From Aporrectodea caliginosa (lineage: Eukaryota; Annelida; Clitellata; Crassiclitellata; Lumbricidae): 64,000 nt of DNA. Where the stretch lies: contig JACEVL010000671.1 of the NCBI GenBank assembly GCA_020284085.1, positions 1,636,001-1,700,000 on the forward strand. The letters are read 5' to 3'. The translations under genes were made by a program, and so were the position numbers. Each line of letters opens with the position of its first letter. Positions within the stretch are counted from its first letter, which is position 1. The notes under the pieces are model-generated. The model saw only the letters and a list, made by a program, of their open reading frames with translations. It was not told the origin of the DNA and made no database searches. Shown one piece after another: positions 32,634 to 43,800 of this stretch.

Positions 32634-33778
32634 CCACGTGTTGTCTACCTAAAACCTGCTTATCAGTCATTTTTGTTGTCTACCAGTTATAATTTCATTT
32701 ATGTATGGCTACTGATTTACTTGCACACAATTATTATAAGGTATATAATTATTATAAGGCCATTCAGTGTCGGCTTGTCAAAACTAAGCATACATAACGT
32801 GGCACTGGCACCCATTCAAATGGATCTTCCCGATTATTTAATTAAAAATGAGGAGGTTGAGGCCATACGGTCATTATTGTTAAACAAGTACATTTACATT
32901 ACATTTTATATGACATAACTGAAATGTAAAATTTGTTAATGAAATTTTTATTCATGAGCAACGTCCGTCATTTTGTTGCTTCGAACGTGGGCTACACAAC
33001 CTGAGTTTCTAATGACCTTGGCCGTCAATCATACGATGTTACGCGCTATTCGGCGAACTGGTTCCCGAAGGTTCAAACTTTTCCATTGAAAAATGGCCGA
33101 CAATAGAGGAATGGAAATAACGTTTCATACTAACTGCGCGGGTATTTAGAAGTCCAATAAATACAAAAGGAGGAACTCAGTAAATAAATAAGTAAATTAA
33201 TAACGATAGAGACGTGATACGAAAACAGTATAGGGCCGATTAGATTTCCACCTTTGCGCTGGGCAGCGCCATTTTGAACGGCAACATTACACCTATCGAA
33301 GATTACACCAGTCCCAGATTACACAGCATTTATGTAGCGCATATATTTCTTATTCGTCAAATACATTTTTTTAGATTCCAAAGTTCAAGTGAATTGAAGT
33401 GGGTGGCTATGGTTTTGCACGCCTCGACAATCGACTTTCGTTCAGGTTATTGTAGCTACCGGATATAAGTGCGGTACAGACATCATGACTATTAATATTT
33501 ATAACATCAATATGTATTATTAACATGAATATTAATATCTTGGTAGCTATGAGTCGTTGCTAAGTTCGTTGGCTTTAGTGTGGTTATTTCGGTGTCATTG
33601 GTACATAGCCTATGGGTGGTCGCGCTTAAACCCTTGCGGCAATGCCACCAAACGACAAGGGTTGACCTTTGGCTTAGGACATGCCTACGCATCACACCTG
33701 GGTGCGGAGATCAAGGACAGCCGTTGAGGTGGAAATAAATTAGGGCATGCGCAGTTGAGTAGAATTCATTCAAACCGC

Positions 33779-33783
<5 letters not shown>
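32634..33783. other. Intergenic DNA, no gene seen
   Basis: Unique AT-rich DNA. A short word AGTAAATAAATAAGTAAATTAATAAC near 33178-33203 also occurs inside the preceding hAT element (about 32555), suggesting an element fragment. No supported coding frame. Confidence 0.5.
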
Positions 33784-33861
<78 letters not shown>

Positions 33862-33900
33862 GTATGTGTGTGAGTGTGTGTGTTTGTGTGCTGTAGGCCT
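33784..33900. repeat. (TC)n then (TG)n microsatellite
   Basis: Almost pure CT run of about 75 bp followed by TG-rich sequence. Confidence 0.95.
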
Positions 33901-35486
33901 ACACGCGTGCGTATGCATTGCGTTATGCACGCTGTAGTATTTTAGGCAGTCTTCCTTTCCTTAAAATGTTAAAATCTGTATATTGATGTAGGATTGGCAC
34001 TTTACTACAGATTTGCGTCAATTTCCAAAGCTATTTCAGTTTCGGATTTGATCACGCGGTTCTACATATCGGTGACCAGGTTTCTTCCGCTGCTAGATCA
34101 GGCTTTTCCCCAGTTTCGCTTTGGCTTTCTTTCCCAGGCTCGTTTTGATCCAATGCTATTCCCAGGCTCGTGTCGACCAAGCCTTTTCTCAGACTTAGGC
34201 CTATTGACTTTTGACCAGACTTCAAACGATCGATTTTAACGAGCTGTTTCTCAGTCTCGCTTTGGTCAGACTTTTACGACCCGACTTGACGAAGCTTTTA
34301 TGTGGCGCTGTTAATTTATAGATATGACTTTGCATTTCATAATTCATTCGAGCTGAGTAGGCTATGACGTAGGCTGCTAAGTCGCAGGCCTATCTGTGCT
34401 CAAACCCGTCAGTTGAATGTATCCCACCCATACAATGACCCATTGTGAAATGGAGAAGTGCGAAGTCATGGGCCGTGACGCATATAGAGAAGCTATGGTC
34501 ACGGGCATGCACAGGCGGTTGACGACCTATTTATTAATAGAGCTGAGAAGCGTAGACGAGCCAGCACATGCTTCGCCGATAGCTCCACCTTCATTAGCGG
34601 TTTTTTAAACCGGTTTCGAGTGCAGACGAATGACGAGTACAGATTTAGTTCGTTGGCCCAGTTTTGGAATCTTTTGGATGATTGGCGAATTAGGCCTAGA
34701 CGTAGTTCAAAGAGTAAACTTATGCTAAAAATGCCTCGAAACCTAAATTGACCACAATTTGTATTCATTGTTTCGTTTCTAGAGGCCCCTGTTTGTTGGT
34801 GACACAAAAATTCGATTTATGGCCAAACTGCATCAGCGATTTTGGATTAATTATTTACAAAACCTCGATGTCCATATACCTGTCTCACCGCATTTTGACT
34901 GAACGCCTGTGAATAAACTGATTCCCACAACTTAGCATTTTTATGTGCTGAAGTAATCTGAATATTGCGGGCTGTAACTAGTTTTCACGACTGCATAATA
35001 CCGGCGCTAAAGAAACGCGGAGGAAACGACAACAGCCCAGAGCATAGATATAAAATAATTATTATGTCTATGGTCCAGAGCGTATTCCACATACGGACCG
35101 AGTGCAGCCCGAGCTATGATCGAACGGTGTTGTCTGGCTATAGAAGAAGTGTAGTCCCAGAGAATTAGTCGTCATGGATATGAAAGTGAAAATGTGCATG
35201 TTTCTCTATAACAACCGTATCACTTCAACCCTGCTCATTTTCGGAGAATTAATCGGGTGATTGATATGCAGACAGGAATGCTCACAACGTTCACAAGTCC
35301 CAGGTGTCTCGGAACATGCTCCGAGGGTGCTCGGAGCGTGCCCTGCGTTACACTCATGCGAGAGCTTTACGTCTCGTATGACGACGACGACGTAACTCGA
35401 TGTAATTTTGGTGTATAATTATGTAGCGCCTGTCATTTTTAATCTTATTTATTATTTCAAACTGAAACAATAATGGTTACAATAAG
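33901..35486. other. Intergenic DNA, no gene seen
   Basis: The CAGGCTCG-containing block near 34130-34170 is internally repetitive, and a short palindromic patch GGAACATGCTCCGAGGGTGCTCGGAGCGTG sits near 35312-35340 (words of it pair as GCTCCGA/TCGGAGC). No exon was recognised. Confidence 0.5.
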
Positions 35487-35755
35487 CTAGTTCAGCATTA
35501 CCAATGCGAATGCGCAGCCATTTACTTTTATATAGGTCACCGTTCATAAACAAAAGAATGGTGCCGTTAGCGATATTGCTATGCGTTTTAAATTTAATAT
35601 AGGCCTAAACTAGTATCGAATAATACAATCAAATATTTTTTAATATTTGCGTCAAACTGGATCATAGCAATATCACTAATGGCACCATTCTGTTTCACCT
35701 ACATGAAAGTAAAATGGCTGCACATGCGCATTGCTAGGGCCTAATTCTGAACTAG
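35487..35755. mobile_element. Foldback (long inverted repeat) element
   Basis: About 270 bp whose halves pair imperfectly: CTAGTTCAG, AATGCGCAGCCATTTACTTT and GAATGGTGCCGTTAGCGATA on the left have inverted counterparts AAAGTAAAATGGCTGCACAT, GCGCATT and CTGAACTAG on the right. The loop is AT-rich (35585-35650). No coding capacity; a MITE-like hairpin is likely. Confidence 0.75.
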
Positions 35756-36000
35756 ATTATTCCTAGTATGAACGGATGATCACAAATTATTAAAGGCGTC
35801 GAAGTTAACTGTTTGGCAGCCATGTAAGACGCCCATCTCTCCTCCTGCTCATTTTACCAACGCCATCTGGCGAATGAAAGGTTTTGGAAGAGTAACAGAA
35901 AGCGATCCCTCGTCCGTGCTGAACTTCTGCTCTTCATGCGAGTGACCCGAGTGTTACCATTAGGCTTACCCTAAACCCCTCCCCGCTGATTCTTAGATAA

Positions 36001-36460
36001 GGGGCCGTCCATAAATGACGTCACGCTATTTTGGCCGATTTTTGACCCCCTCCCCTCGTCACACTTCGTCACAAAAGTCACACACCCCCTGAAAAATGAC
36101 GTCACAAAGCTCTGACCCCCCCCTAAAACGAAACTTCCACATGATAATAAAACATGTTTCAATGCCCAATTATTGTCATTGTAATAAGTATTTAAAAATC
36201 TTATGGTGACAAATATTTAAATAATTAGAAAATTATTAATAATGGTGCCCGTATACATAAAAATAATCAAAAATTATGAAAATTTTAATACTCAAAATTA
36301 GAGCTGTTATTTTAAGATTAAATTGTTGTTAATTGTTAAATTTAATTACACAGACGTGATGTGACGTCACACTTGGCTGACCCCCTCCCCCACGTCACAC
36401 ATCGTCACAAATTTCCGACCCCCTCCCCCTAGGTGCGTGACGTCATTTATGGACGGCCCC
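36001..36460. mobile_element. Inverted-terminal-repeat element, second copy
   Basis: Starts GGGGCCGTCCATAAATGACG and ends with its reverse complement. Its whole sequence matches the element at 9078-9527 in reverse orientation, including GACGTCA-rich arms and the AT-rich core. The flanks (ATAA and TTTA) show no clear target duplication. Confidence 0.88.
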
Positions 36461-36533
36461 TTTAAAGCGCGTGTTTAAAATACAGGATTCTTAGCCTGCG
36501 ATGAGCCGAAGGAATTGATTAATTATTTCACAG

Positions 36534-37708
36534 CAGTGGCGGCGCCAGCTATACAATTTCAGCAGGTCGCGTCAGGGTCACGGGAGTTATTCAGCAGGTC
36601 GAAGATATTAAGGTTTGATATGTACCAAGCAGCATAACTTGCATGTACTATATATATATATATATATATAATATATGTATATATAACTAAGAAAATTATT
36701 ATTGAGCGCTAACAGCCCAATTGTTGTAGCATATTCAAATTTTAAAGAATTCAGCATTAACACGTTAAACTTTAGTTACTTTACTAATCTTTACAGTTTT
36801 GGAAGTACTGATCAGCTACTCAGAACATCATGAACATGTAGGCCTCTGCTAATAAGACGCACGACATTACAGAAATAGTCTAAACCCGACCTCAGACTCT
36901 CTGAGACCTAAGTATATAATAACCGCTGCTCCGCTTCATGTCATTCTCGACATACCGGTGACCGCCAGCTTTATATCAATGAAATTCTGCAGTTTGGACA
37001 TTTTTTGAACAAATATATCTACAACTGCGTCAAGGTTCATCTTCCTCATTCTGTCTTTGTGAATTGACAGGACAGCTAGATTAAACCTGGGACTAATATG
37101 GAACAAGAATATCATCCGCAGCATTGTCTTGCAAGACTTCCAGGTTTTGAACATTTACAGAAACATCGTTTACATCCTGCAATTCAATAGCATTATTCTC
37201 GTTCAGAACTACACCAACGTCGGTATTAACATTCGTATCATTCTGCTTAATGCGTTTTTCGCGAGATTTATTTCCGAAGCAATCTTCAATGTTGCAGCGC
37301 CTCAGTGTTATCTATAAATATTTCTTTGTTAATGTATAATAACATTGACGCAATTCGTAAGCAACTAAAATAGGTGAGTTTCGCGAAGTATGCCTAATCG
37401 ACGGCACACTATTACAGACCTATTTTGTACTTATTTCCACCTAGTTTTAAGGCAACGGCGGCAAAGAACACTTGAGGATATCAATTCTAGAGTTTACATC
37501 ATAGACTTCTATTGACATACTAGATAAAATGTTAAAAGTTGTAAAGATGTAATCATTGCAATAGTGATCTTATGGGACAGATTTTGATGTTTAAAATGTA
37601 AAGAAGATATTAAAAATTCCAAAGAATTTTAGGCAGGTCATTGAGCAGGTCGTGAGCAAAATAGGCAGGTCAAATGACCTGCTGCGACCTGCTGTAGCGC
37701 CGCCACTG
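36534..37708 (-). mobile_element. hAT-superfamily transposon remnant with transposase C-terminal relic
   Basis: 1175 bp between CAGTGGCGGCGCCAGC and TAGCGCCGCCACTG, with a perfect 8-bp duplication TTTCACAG (36526-36533 and 37709-37716). On the minus strand the frame 37154-36936 reads RFNLAVLSIHKDRMRKMN then LDAVVDIFV, which resembles the C-terminal dimerisation region of hAT transposases (LNGLALLSIHR...). Subterminal GCAGGTCG/CGACCTGC words recur at both ends. A (TA)n run sits near 36650. Confidence 0.88.
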
Positions 37709-37716
37709 TTTCACAG

Positions 37717-38284
37717 ATAAACTTTTAAATCCGGTAACAGAGGCAGCTAGACTATATATCCACAAACGATACGATAACTTGCAGTTGTGGGTTGCGGTAG
37801 ACAGAAGCAACACATTGAATACACGAGGGTTACCTTTCATAATTCATTGGGAAATAGCATGCATGAACCGATCGACTGGTGAAAGACTGACGGATAGGAA
37901 CAGCCCTACCCTTCAGTGGAAGATAGCCTGAACCATCGCGGTGGTGACAAGACCTAGGCTATTGGTCGGAAGAAAATGTATGGGGAATGGAATGTAGGGA
38001 TTAGAATGTACGGGGAATAGATTACGATACCAGAGGGGAGCATCATTATACCACACCATCACAGTGTAGGCTAAAGCCAAATTGAAACTTGGTAAAACAT
38101 TATAAAAAATTTCCACGACCGAGTAAATCTCTGAAATAAACTGACAGGAAGACGCTAAAGATTTAATCGTCGTGCAGAATTATTTTCTTGAAAAAAAAAC
38201 TGCAAATGAAACGTAAACCAATTGTTTAATCTTCGTTCCAGTTGAACGATGTGTGTCGACACGGTAAGAAGATCTCGGGCTCGG
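37717..38284. other. Intergenic DNA, no gene seen
   Basis: Unique AT-rich sequence leading into the CpG-rich promoter of the MBD gene. Confidence 0.5.
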
Positions 38285-38360
38285 CGACATCTCGCGAGAT
38301 CTGAGGAGACGAGACCCGATCGGCGCATGCGCGCTGGAGGCCAGCCGACGGCGGCCATAT
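38285..38360 (+). promoter_or_regulatory. CpG-rich TATA-less promoter, likely of the MBD5/6-like gene
   Basis: TCTCGCGAGA at 38290-38299 and the palindromic NRF1 consensus GCGCATGCGC at 38323-38332 are typical of housekeeping CpG promoters. GCGGCCATATTGG follows at about 38351. There is no TATA box. The nearest gene in the + direction begins its coding exon at 40863; the link is inferred. Confidence 0.65.
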
Positions 38361-38489
38361 TGGACAAGACAACGTTAGTGTCTGGTGGAAAACGTAAACA
38401 AATTCGGACGATTTTTCCTGCCTTTCGAATGTCGCTTTCAGCGGCATCGTCCCAATCGGCAGCTACAGGGAGACTCGTCGTTATTCACG
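38360..38489 (+). other. Probable 5' UTR exon of the MBD5/6-like gene
   Basis: CpG-rich DNA downstream of the promoter motifs ends at a donor GTAGGT after TTATTCACG. The acceptor TTTCAG at 40700-40705 or a later one at 40821 would close an intron of about 2.2 kb. Confidence 0.5.
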
Positions 38490-39121
38490 GTAGGTCCCCT
38501 GTCTTCCCCGCGGCCCGCGACAAACTGACCGCGACCTGCCGCGTTTTCGATGTTTATGCATATTAACGAGACGCCCGTTGGCTGTTCGTCCCCTTTGGCG
38601 CTATATAAATTGGAATGATCTGTTGGCCTTTTTTAGTTTGTCGTTTATTGACAGGACTTGTCGTGTATGCCTTGGAAATTTGGGTTCGATCCTTATTTTC
38701 TGGTGAAGCGGGTGGCGTTTCTAGGTGTCTGGAACCAACCTGCCCTACGAGACCCTCCCTCTGCTTGGCCAGGGATGAACGCCTTCTGAAACGATAGTGT
38801 ATGCGTGAATGCATTTCCACATTTATGTAGCGCCATTCAAGTACCTCGCAGGCGCTGAAGCAATTGTAAATGAATGGTGACAAACGGAACTTTCATACCA
38901 TGACAACTGTTTCATGTCTCAGAGTTTCCGAACATGCGATATATGAATGCTTTGATACACACAGATCCATGCATGATGGTATTGTTATTGACGATTCTAG
39001 TGAAGGAAATGGGTTGAGGATAGTAGTGATAGATTGCATGCAGGTTGTAGTTTTTGAGCTGCTCAAAAAAGAAGTGCATCCAAACGTAGGGCCTACACAC
39101 ATTTGCATCTATAAATGGACA

Positions 39122-39300
39122 CAAGCAGGCTGAGTGGCCGAGTGGGTTGGTAGCCTGCTGGTCACGCCGGCGCCCCGGGTTCGCTTCCCGGTCGGGTCGG
39201 TTTATCAGAGATTAATTTCTCGGATCTTTACTGCGGGTGGCTCGGTCGCATTATAAACGTGGAGTACAATACAACACAATACAACACATCACAATACAAC
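39122..39300 (+). mobile_element. tRNA-derived SINE with ACAAT tail
   Basis: The tRNA-like head GGCTGAGTGGCCGAGTGGG has a B box GGGTTCGCTTCCCG. The tail is (ACAAT/ACAAC)n. It sits head-to-tail with the next SINE. Confidence 0.7.
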
Positions 39301-39535
39301 TGGGCGCGGTGGTTTGGGGGTATGTTCGGTGCCTTGCAGCTGGAGGGTTGCGGGTTCCAATCCACCTCAAAGTCGCCGCGTAGGGACCCTGGGCAAGTCC
39401 TTTACTCGCAATTGCTCATGTGCTTCGGCGTGAAACTCCGATTCAGCGTTCGCGCAGTAGTCGGGAGCGCCTCTGAATGGGAAATCTGGTAGGGGCGCTA
39501 TAACAAGTGTTCAAATACAATACAATACAATACAA
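39301..39535 (+). mobile_element. tRNA-derived SINE (TTCGGTGCCTTGCAG family)
   Basis: Head ATGTTCGGTGCCTTGCAGC with B box GGGTTCCAATCC, body GGGCAAGTCCTTTACTCGCA, and an (ACAAT)n tail. The related head is on the minus strand at 11833-11905. Confidence 0.75.
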
Positions 39536-39974
39536 TATTGAATGTACCTATGCAGTATGCACGCATACATCATACTTACCTACTCTTGAGCCATTTGGTC
39601 ATCCATGTAATTTGGCTGCCTTTTTCCATCACAATATGAAAGTGCAGGTTGTACTTTGTAGGTTTTAACCTGCATTTCTATTGACTTTGTTTGATCAGTG
39701 ACGATATTTAATCATTGTTTCCCTGTTTTTGTTCAATATTGGTAACTCTTGATAGGCATATGTGTGTGTGTTTGTGTATGAGTGTGTGTGTGTGTGCATG
39801 TGCGTGCGTGCGTTTGCAGCTTTTGAGAAACTTGTTCTTTACAGTCGACATATTAAGCCTCATCTCTTTCAACTTGTTTCTCATCTTCGGTTTGATTACA
39901 TACTGTGCCCTGACTTTTGGTTTCTCTAATCTGCCAAACTGTCATCTAGTTTCTCCAATGGATGACCATTTTAT

Positions 39975-40195
39975 ACAATACAATGCAACTGTGTCTGACA
40001 TTGCCCTCTGCCAAAGTTCATAAGTGCAAACATGACCATGCATGATAGATCACCAATGGCTCTGAGCAACTGTGAGTGAAGGACTTGCTCAAGGTCCTTG
40101 CACGGTAACCACCACAGTGGAAGTTTGAACCCATACTATCCACATTTAAGGTGATCGCTCTAACCAATCGGCCACCACAACCGATTTTGATTGTG
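39975..40195 (-). mobile_element. tRNA-derived SINE
   Basis: On the minus strand the A box GGTTAGAGCGA and B box GGGTTCAAACTTCC are followed by GCAAGTCCTTCACTCACAGT and a TTTGGCAGAGGGCAA end, with an (ACAAT)-type tail to the left. Minor GATTA-rich repeats follow at 40260-40440. Confidence 0.75.
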
Positions 40196-40718
40196 ATTTC
40201 AATTGAATCTACCATGGACTGATGCCTCTGGCATTATGATAATGGAACTACAGAGCTGATTAGACTAGATTAGATTGGGTTAGATTAGTGATCAAGTGCA
40301 TTGTATGAGATTAAATTAGATTGGATTAGTGATAAAGTGGTTTTGCTTCAAAAGACCACCAGTTGATGCTTAGTTTTCAGTAACTGCATTGTGTAGGATC
40401 AAATTAGATTAGATTGAATTGGATTGGGCAAACTAGAGACAGCCTAATCCATATAATTGTAATTCATTATATATGAGGTGGGTGTTTATAATACTCTACT
40501 GTTAGGCATTTCATGGATTGGGCGTTTTCAATGAGCTGTTGTTTAATGTCTTTTATGAACTGGGTATTTTAAATACTGTATTTTTTAATGTACTTTATGA
40601 ATTGGTGTTTTTAATAGTGTATATCAATATATCTATGAATTGGGTGCAGTGGTTGACTGTGACATGATGGTGAGATGATTTTCCGATGTGTGAATTACGT
40701 TTCAGAGTCTGTCGTGAG

Positions 40719-40748
40719 ATGCAGAGTGAGATGGTCCTTTGGTTCTAG
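40719..40748 (+). promoter_or_regulatory. Possible upstream ORF before the MBD5/6-like start
   Basis: ATG CAG AGT ... TAG encodes nine residues in the same frame as the main ORF and stops 115 bp before its ATG. It is present only if the acceptor near 40705 is used. The in-frame TAG also supports 40863 as the true start. Confidence 0.4.
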
Positions 40749-40862
40749 TGGCCGTCTGCTACGCAACCTTTCTCACATTCTGGTCGTCGTCGCCGCTTCG
40801 TTGCCGTGCCGTGCGCCCCAGTTGGCCAGTTGGCGACTGCAGCACTAGACCGACCGGGTTCC

Positions 40863-43800
40863 ATGGAGGGCCACCGTGTGATGATGGAAGGCCAGATGCA
40901 GGTTCCAGTGGCTGCCCAGCCTCCGGACCAGCCACCTGGTCTGCTCTCCGCATCCCAGATCCCACCGACAGCTTCCCAGAGGATGCAGGTGAAGGGCCAT
41001 CCGGGGCCTGTGATGGGCGGTGGGGGCTATGGGCAGCACGAGGGCCTCGCGTACTGTCCCCCGATGGATTACATGCAGCAGCGTCATCACCCCAGCCAGC
41101 CTTGCCACATTGTCGGGAAACCCTACTATGGTCAGGCGCCCTACCACGGTCAACAGATGCTTATCAACCCTCACGTCTCACCGCCGGCCGGTCAGCACCA
41201 GTCCCTCTATTTTCGGCCGGGGCGTGGCGGATCGACCGGCGCCTACCCCAAGGTGCAGGGGTCATCCCACGGATGGGGAGGCGACTACAGGGTAAAACTC
41301 GACCAGATGCAGATGTATGGTCCTAACCAGCAGTACACCAACCCCACCCTTTACGTCAATCCCACCCCGGTCGATCCAAGAATCACTGAGTTTGGTTCAC
41401 CAATGGGTGTCCCTGCTGCGCTCGAGGGACAGCGATTCGGAAGCCCCACTCAAGGATATCCTTCAGGACCTGGATACTATGGTGGGGGTCAGCCAATCCA
41501 ACAGTACCCACCCTACTTGGTACCTGGAAAGCCTTGGCATTCGGGTGCTGAACATGGGATACAGCGAACAGTGGTTGATCCCCAGTACAAGACGGTCCAC
41601 CCCGTCAACAATGTCGCAGATCCTGGTTTTCCGAGGCATCCGGGGGCTCTGTCGCCCGCGGCCGTCGGTGCTTCCAAACTGCCGCAGAACTACATCCCGG
41701 GAAAGCGGCTGGAACATTTCTCGCCCGGAATGCAGGGCTGCGGAGGAGGAGGAGGCCCTGTGATGATGAGCCCATCGAGGCAGAACCCGGAGTGCCTGGA
41801 GGAGTTCCCCGGGGCGAAGACGCCGATGGTGATCCACGGTTCCGGGCACCCGGCGGAGTTTCCGAACCGCCACTGCGTCGTGTACGGACCGATGCTATCG
41901 CCTGGCAGTCAGTATCGACCGGGAGTGTCGCAGAGGAATGTCGACATCGGGGGACTGCACCAGGGCGTTTACGGGTCAAACGTTTACGGACAGCAGCAAG
42001 GTTTCGTCGACGCACCAGCGACTCCGCGTTGTCACTATTCCTCCTACCCGAAGCAGTTACAGTCTCCGCATTTCTACCCTTACACAAGCACGAAATGTGA
42101 GTCGGAGGGGGTCGTCCAGTTCTACGGCGGTCAAGAGCCGACCATCGGCGCGAGTTCGACCGCGGCGGCGAGCGTTGGGCAAAATCAGATCTGCAGAGAA
42201 ACGATGGCGTATCACAACCTGAACCCCGAGATGGCAGAGAACGCTGGCAGCACGACAAGCCACTTGCATCCAGGTCAGTCTGTCGCGACGTCGTGTGACG
42301 CAATGGCGACGTTTACCTCGGCCTCGACACGACGTTCCAGCGACGTCCTGTCACCGTCACTTGAAAGGACGTCCTCCTCCGTGTCAGGAGTTAGAATTGA
42401 CGAACAGCGTAGGCTGTCCAATCTGCAAACGTCTTCGATATCCACAGCAAGTTGTTTATATTCGTCTTCCGCCAACGCCGAGATGGGCTTGGTCAAATCG
42501 AGCCCTGTTTCAATGTCTGCAAACTTCCCTAGCGGCTGCTCCGTCGTCTCGGATGCGCTCACTTCGCTAGGAAATACAAAAGAAACTGTCTTCTGCTTTG
42601 ACAATCTACAGCCTTCGACGTCTGCGCTCGCAAGAACAGACATCGGGAGAAGTCCAGTAAGCGCTGCTTCTGCCGCTAAGTCGTTACCGTTATCGAACTA
42701 TCCCATGTCATATCCTGCGAAGACGAATCTGGAAACGTCGTGCGCCGTTGTCACGCAGACGGTCTCCACGTCAACCACGGTTGCCATGACGGTAAGCACG
42801 GCGGCCTCGGTGTCGCGACACTGCTCCCTGGTGACGGCAGCTGTTGAAGTTTCCGGGTCGCAGAGCGGAAAGGAATTCTCGTCATCCAGTCCGTGTTATC
42901 GTGGAGAGTCGCGAGCTTGGCCGAGTAAATTATCGTCGGATAAAAGTGTCGATTTTAAGGAATTTTCCAATGCTGTCGCCCTACCACCGTCTCTGCACAG
43001 TTCGGTGCCTGCTTCACCGGTCGAGATTCAGGAAGTGGGAGTCCAGCAAGTTAAAATGGAGCCAATGTTTGCATCCCCTCGCTCTAGGGTTCCCCGAGCT
43101 AAAAAGAAGAAGGTCAAGCTCAAGAATGTCGTGGAATTTCCTAAACCTGAAAGTGGTGTGACTTCTATCAAACTTGAAGAGCCTGGCGAGGTTGTCTGTG
43201 TGAGCCCTGTGACCGACAACAGCATGTGCAAGGATGCGTCCTCTCTCTTCGCCGCTAGACCGCGTCAGGGCTACATGACCAAGGAACAGTGCCTTGAAGA
43301 TTCTGCTCTGACGAACCGCGACTTGCCTCTGCCGAAGGATCACTCCACAACCGATCCGGCGCCTTGTTTAGAGAAAGTGGAAGTGGGTGACGTTAAGGAA
43401 CATGTGGTGAAGTCGTCGGTGACAGTTCCGTTTGGCTGGAAGAGGTTGAATAAAGATGGAAGAGTGGTTTACCATAGGTGATCAAGTGTTTGTTTTTGGA
43501 TGTATTTATTTATTTATTCAGAAATAAATATGTATGTACATACGTATATACTCACTTTTATGTACGTACTTATATATATACTAATGTACACACACATGTA
43601 TGACATTGTACTGACATATTTGTGTATAAATGTACACACATATGTACGTAAAATGTACATTGTATGCAAAAGCCGTTGTCTTCATCCTTGTCTCTCTCTC
43701 TTTGCGCTCTTCAGTTCGGCTTGATCTCTTTGTTCCTAGGACTAGGACTGCTCTGGCCCAACACCGGGCGTTCACTGTGGTGCGTCCCTCCATTGGGAAT

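Noticed and set aside
40806..40862. Start of the MBD5/6-like protein at 40806
   Set aside because: That codon is GTG. The first ATG in frame is 40863, and an in-frame TAG lies upstream at 40746-40748.
40739..42303. Alternative long frames (+ 195 codons, - 232 codons) over the first MBD-gene exon
   Set aside because: GC-rich coding exon shadows; only the frame of 40863 joins the MBD exon with matching phase.
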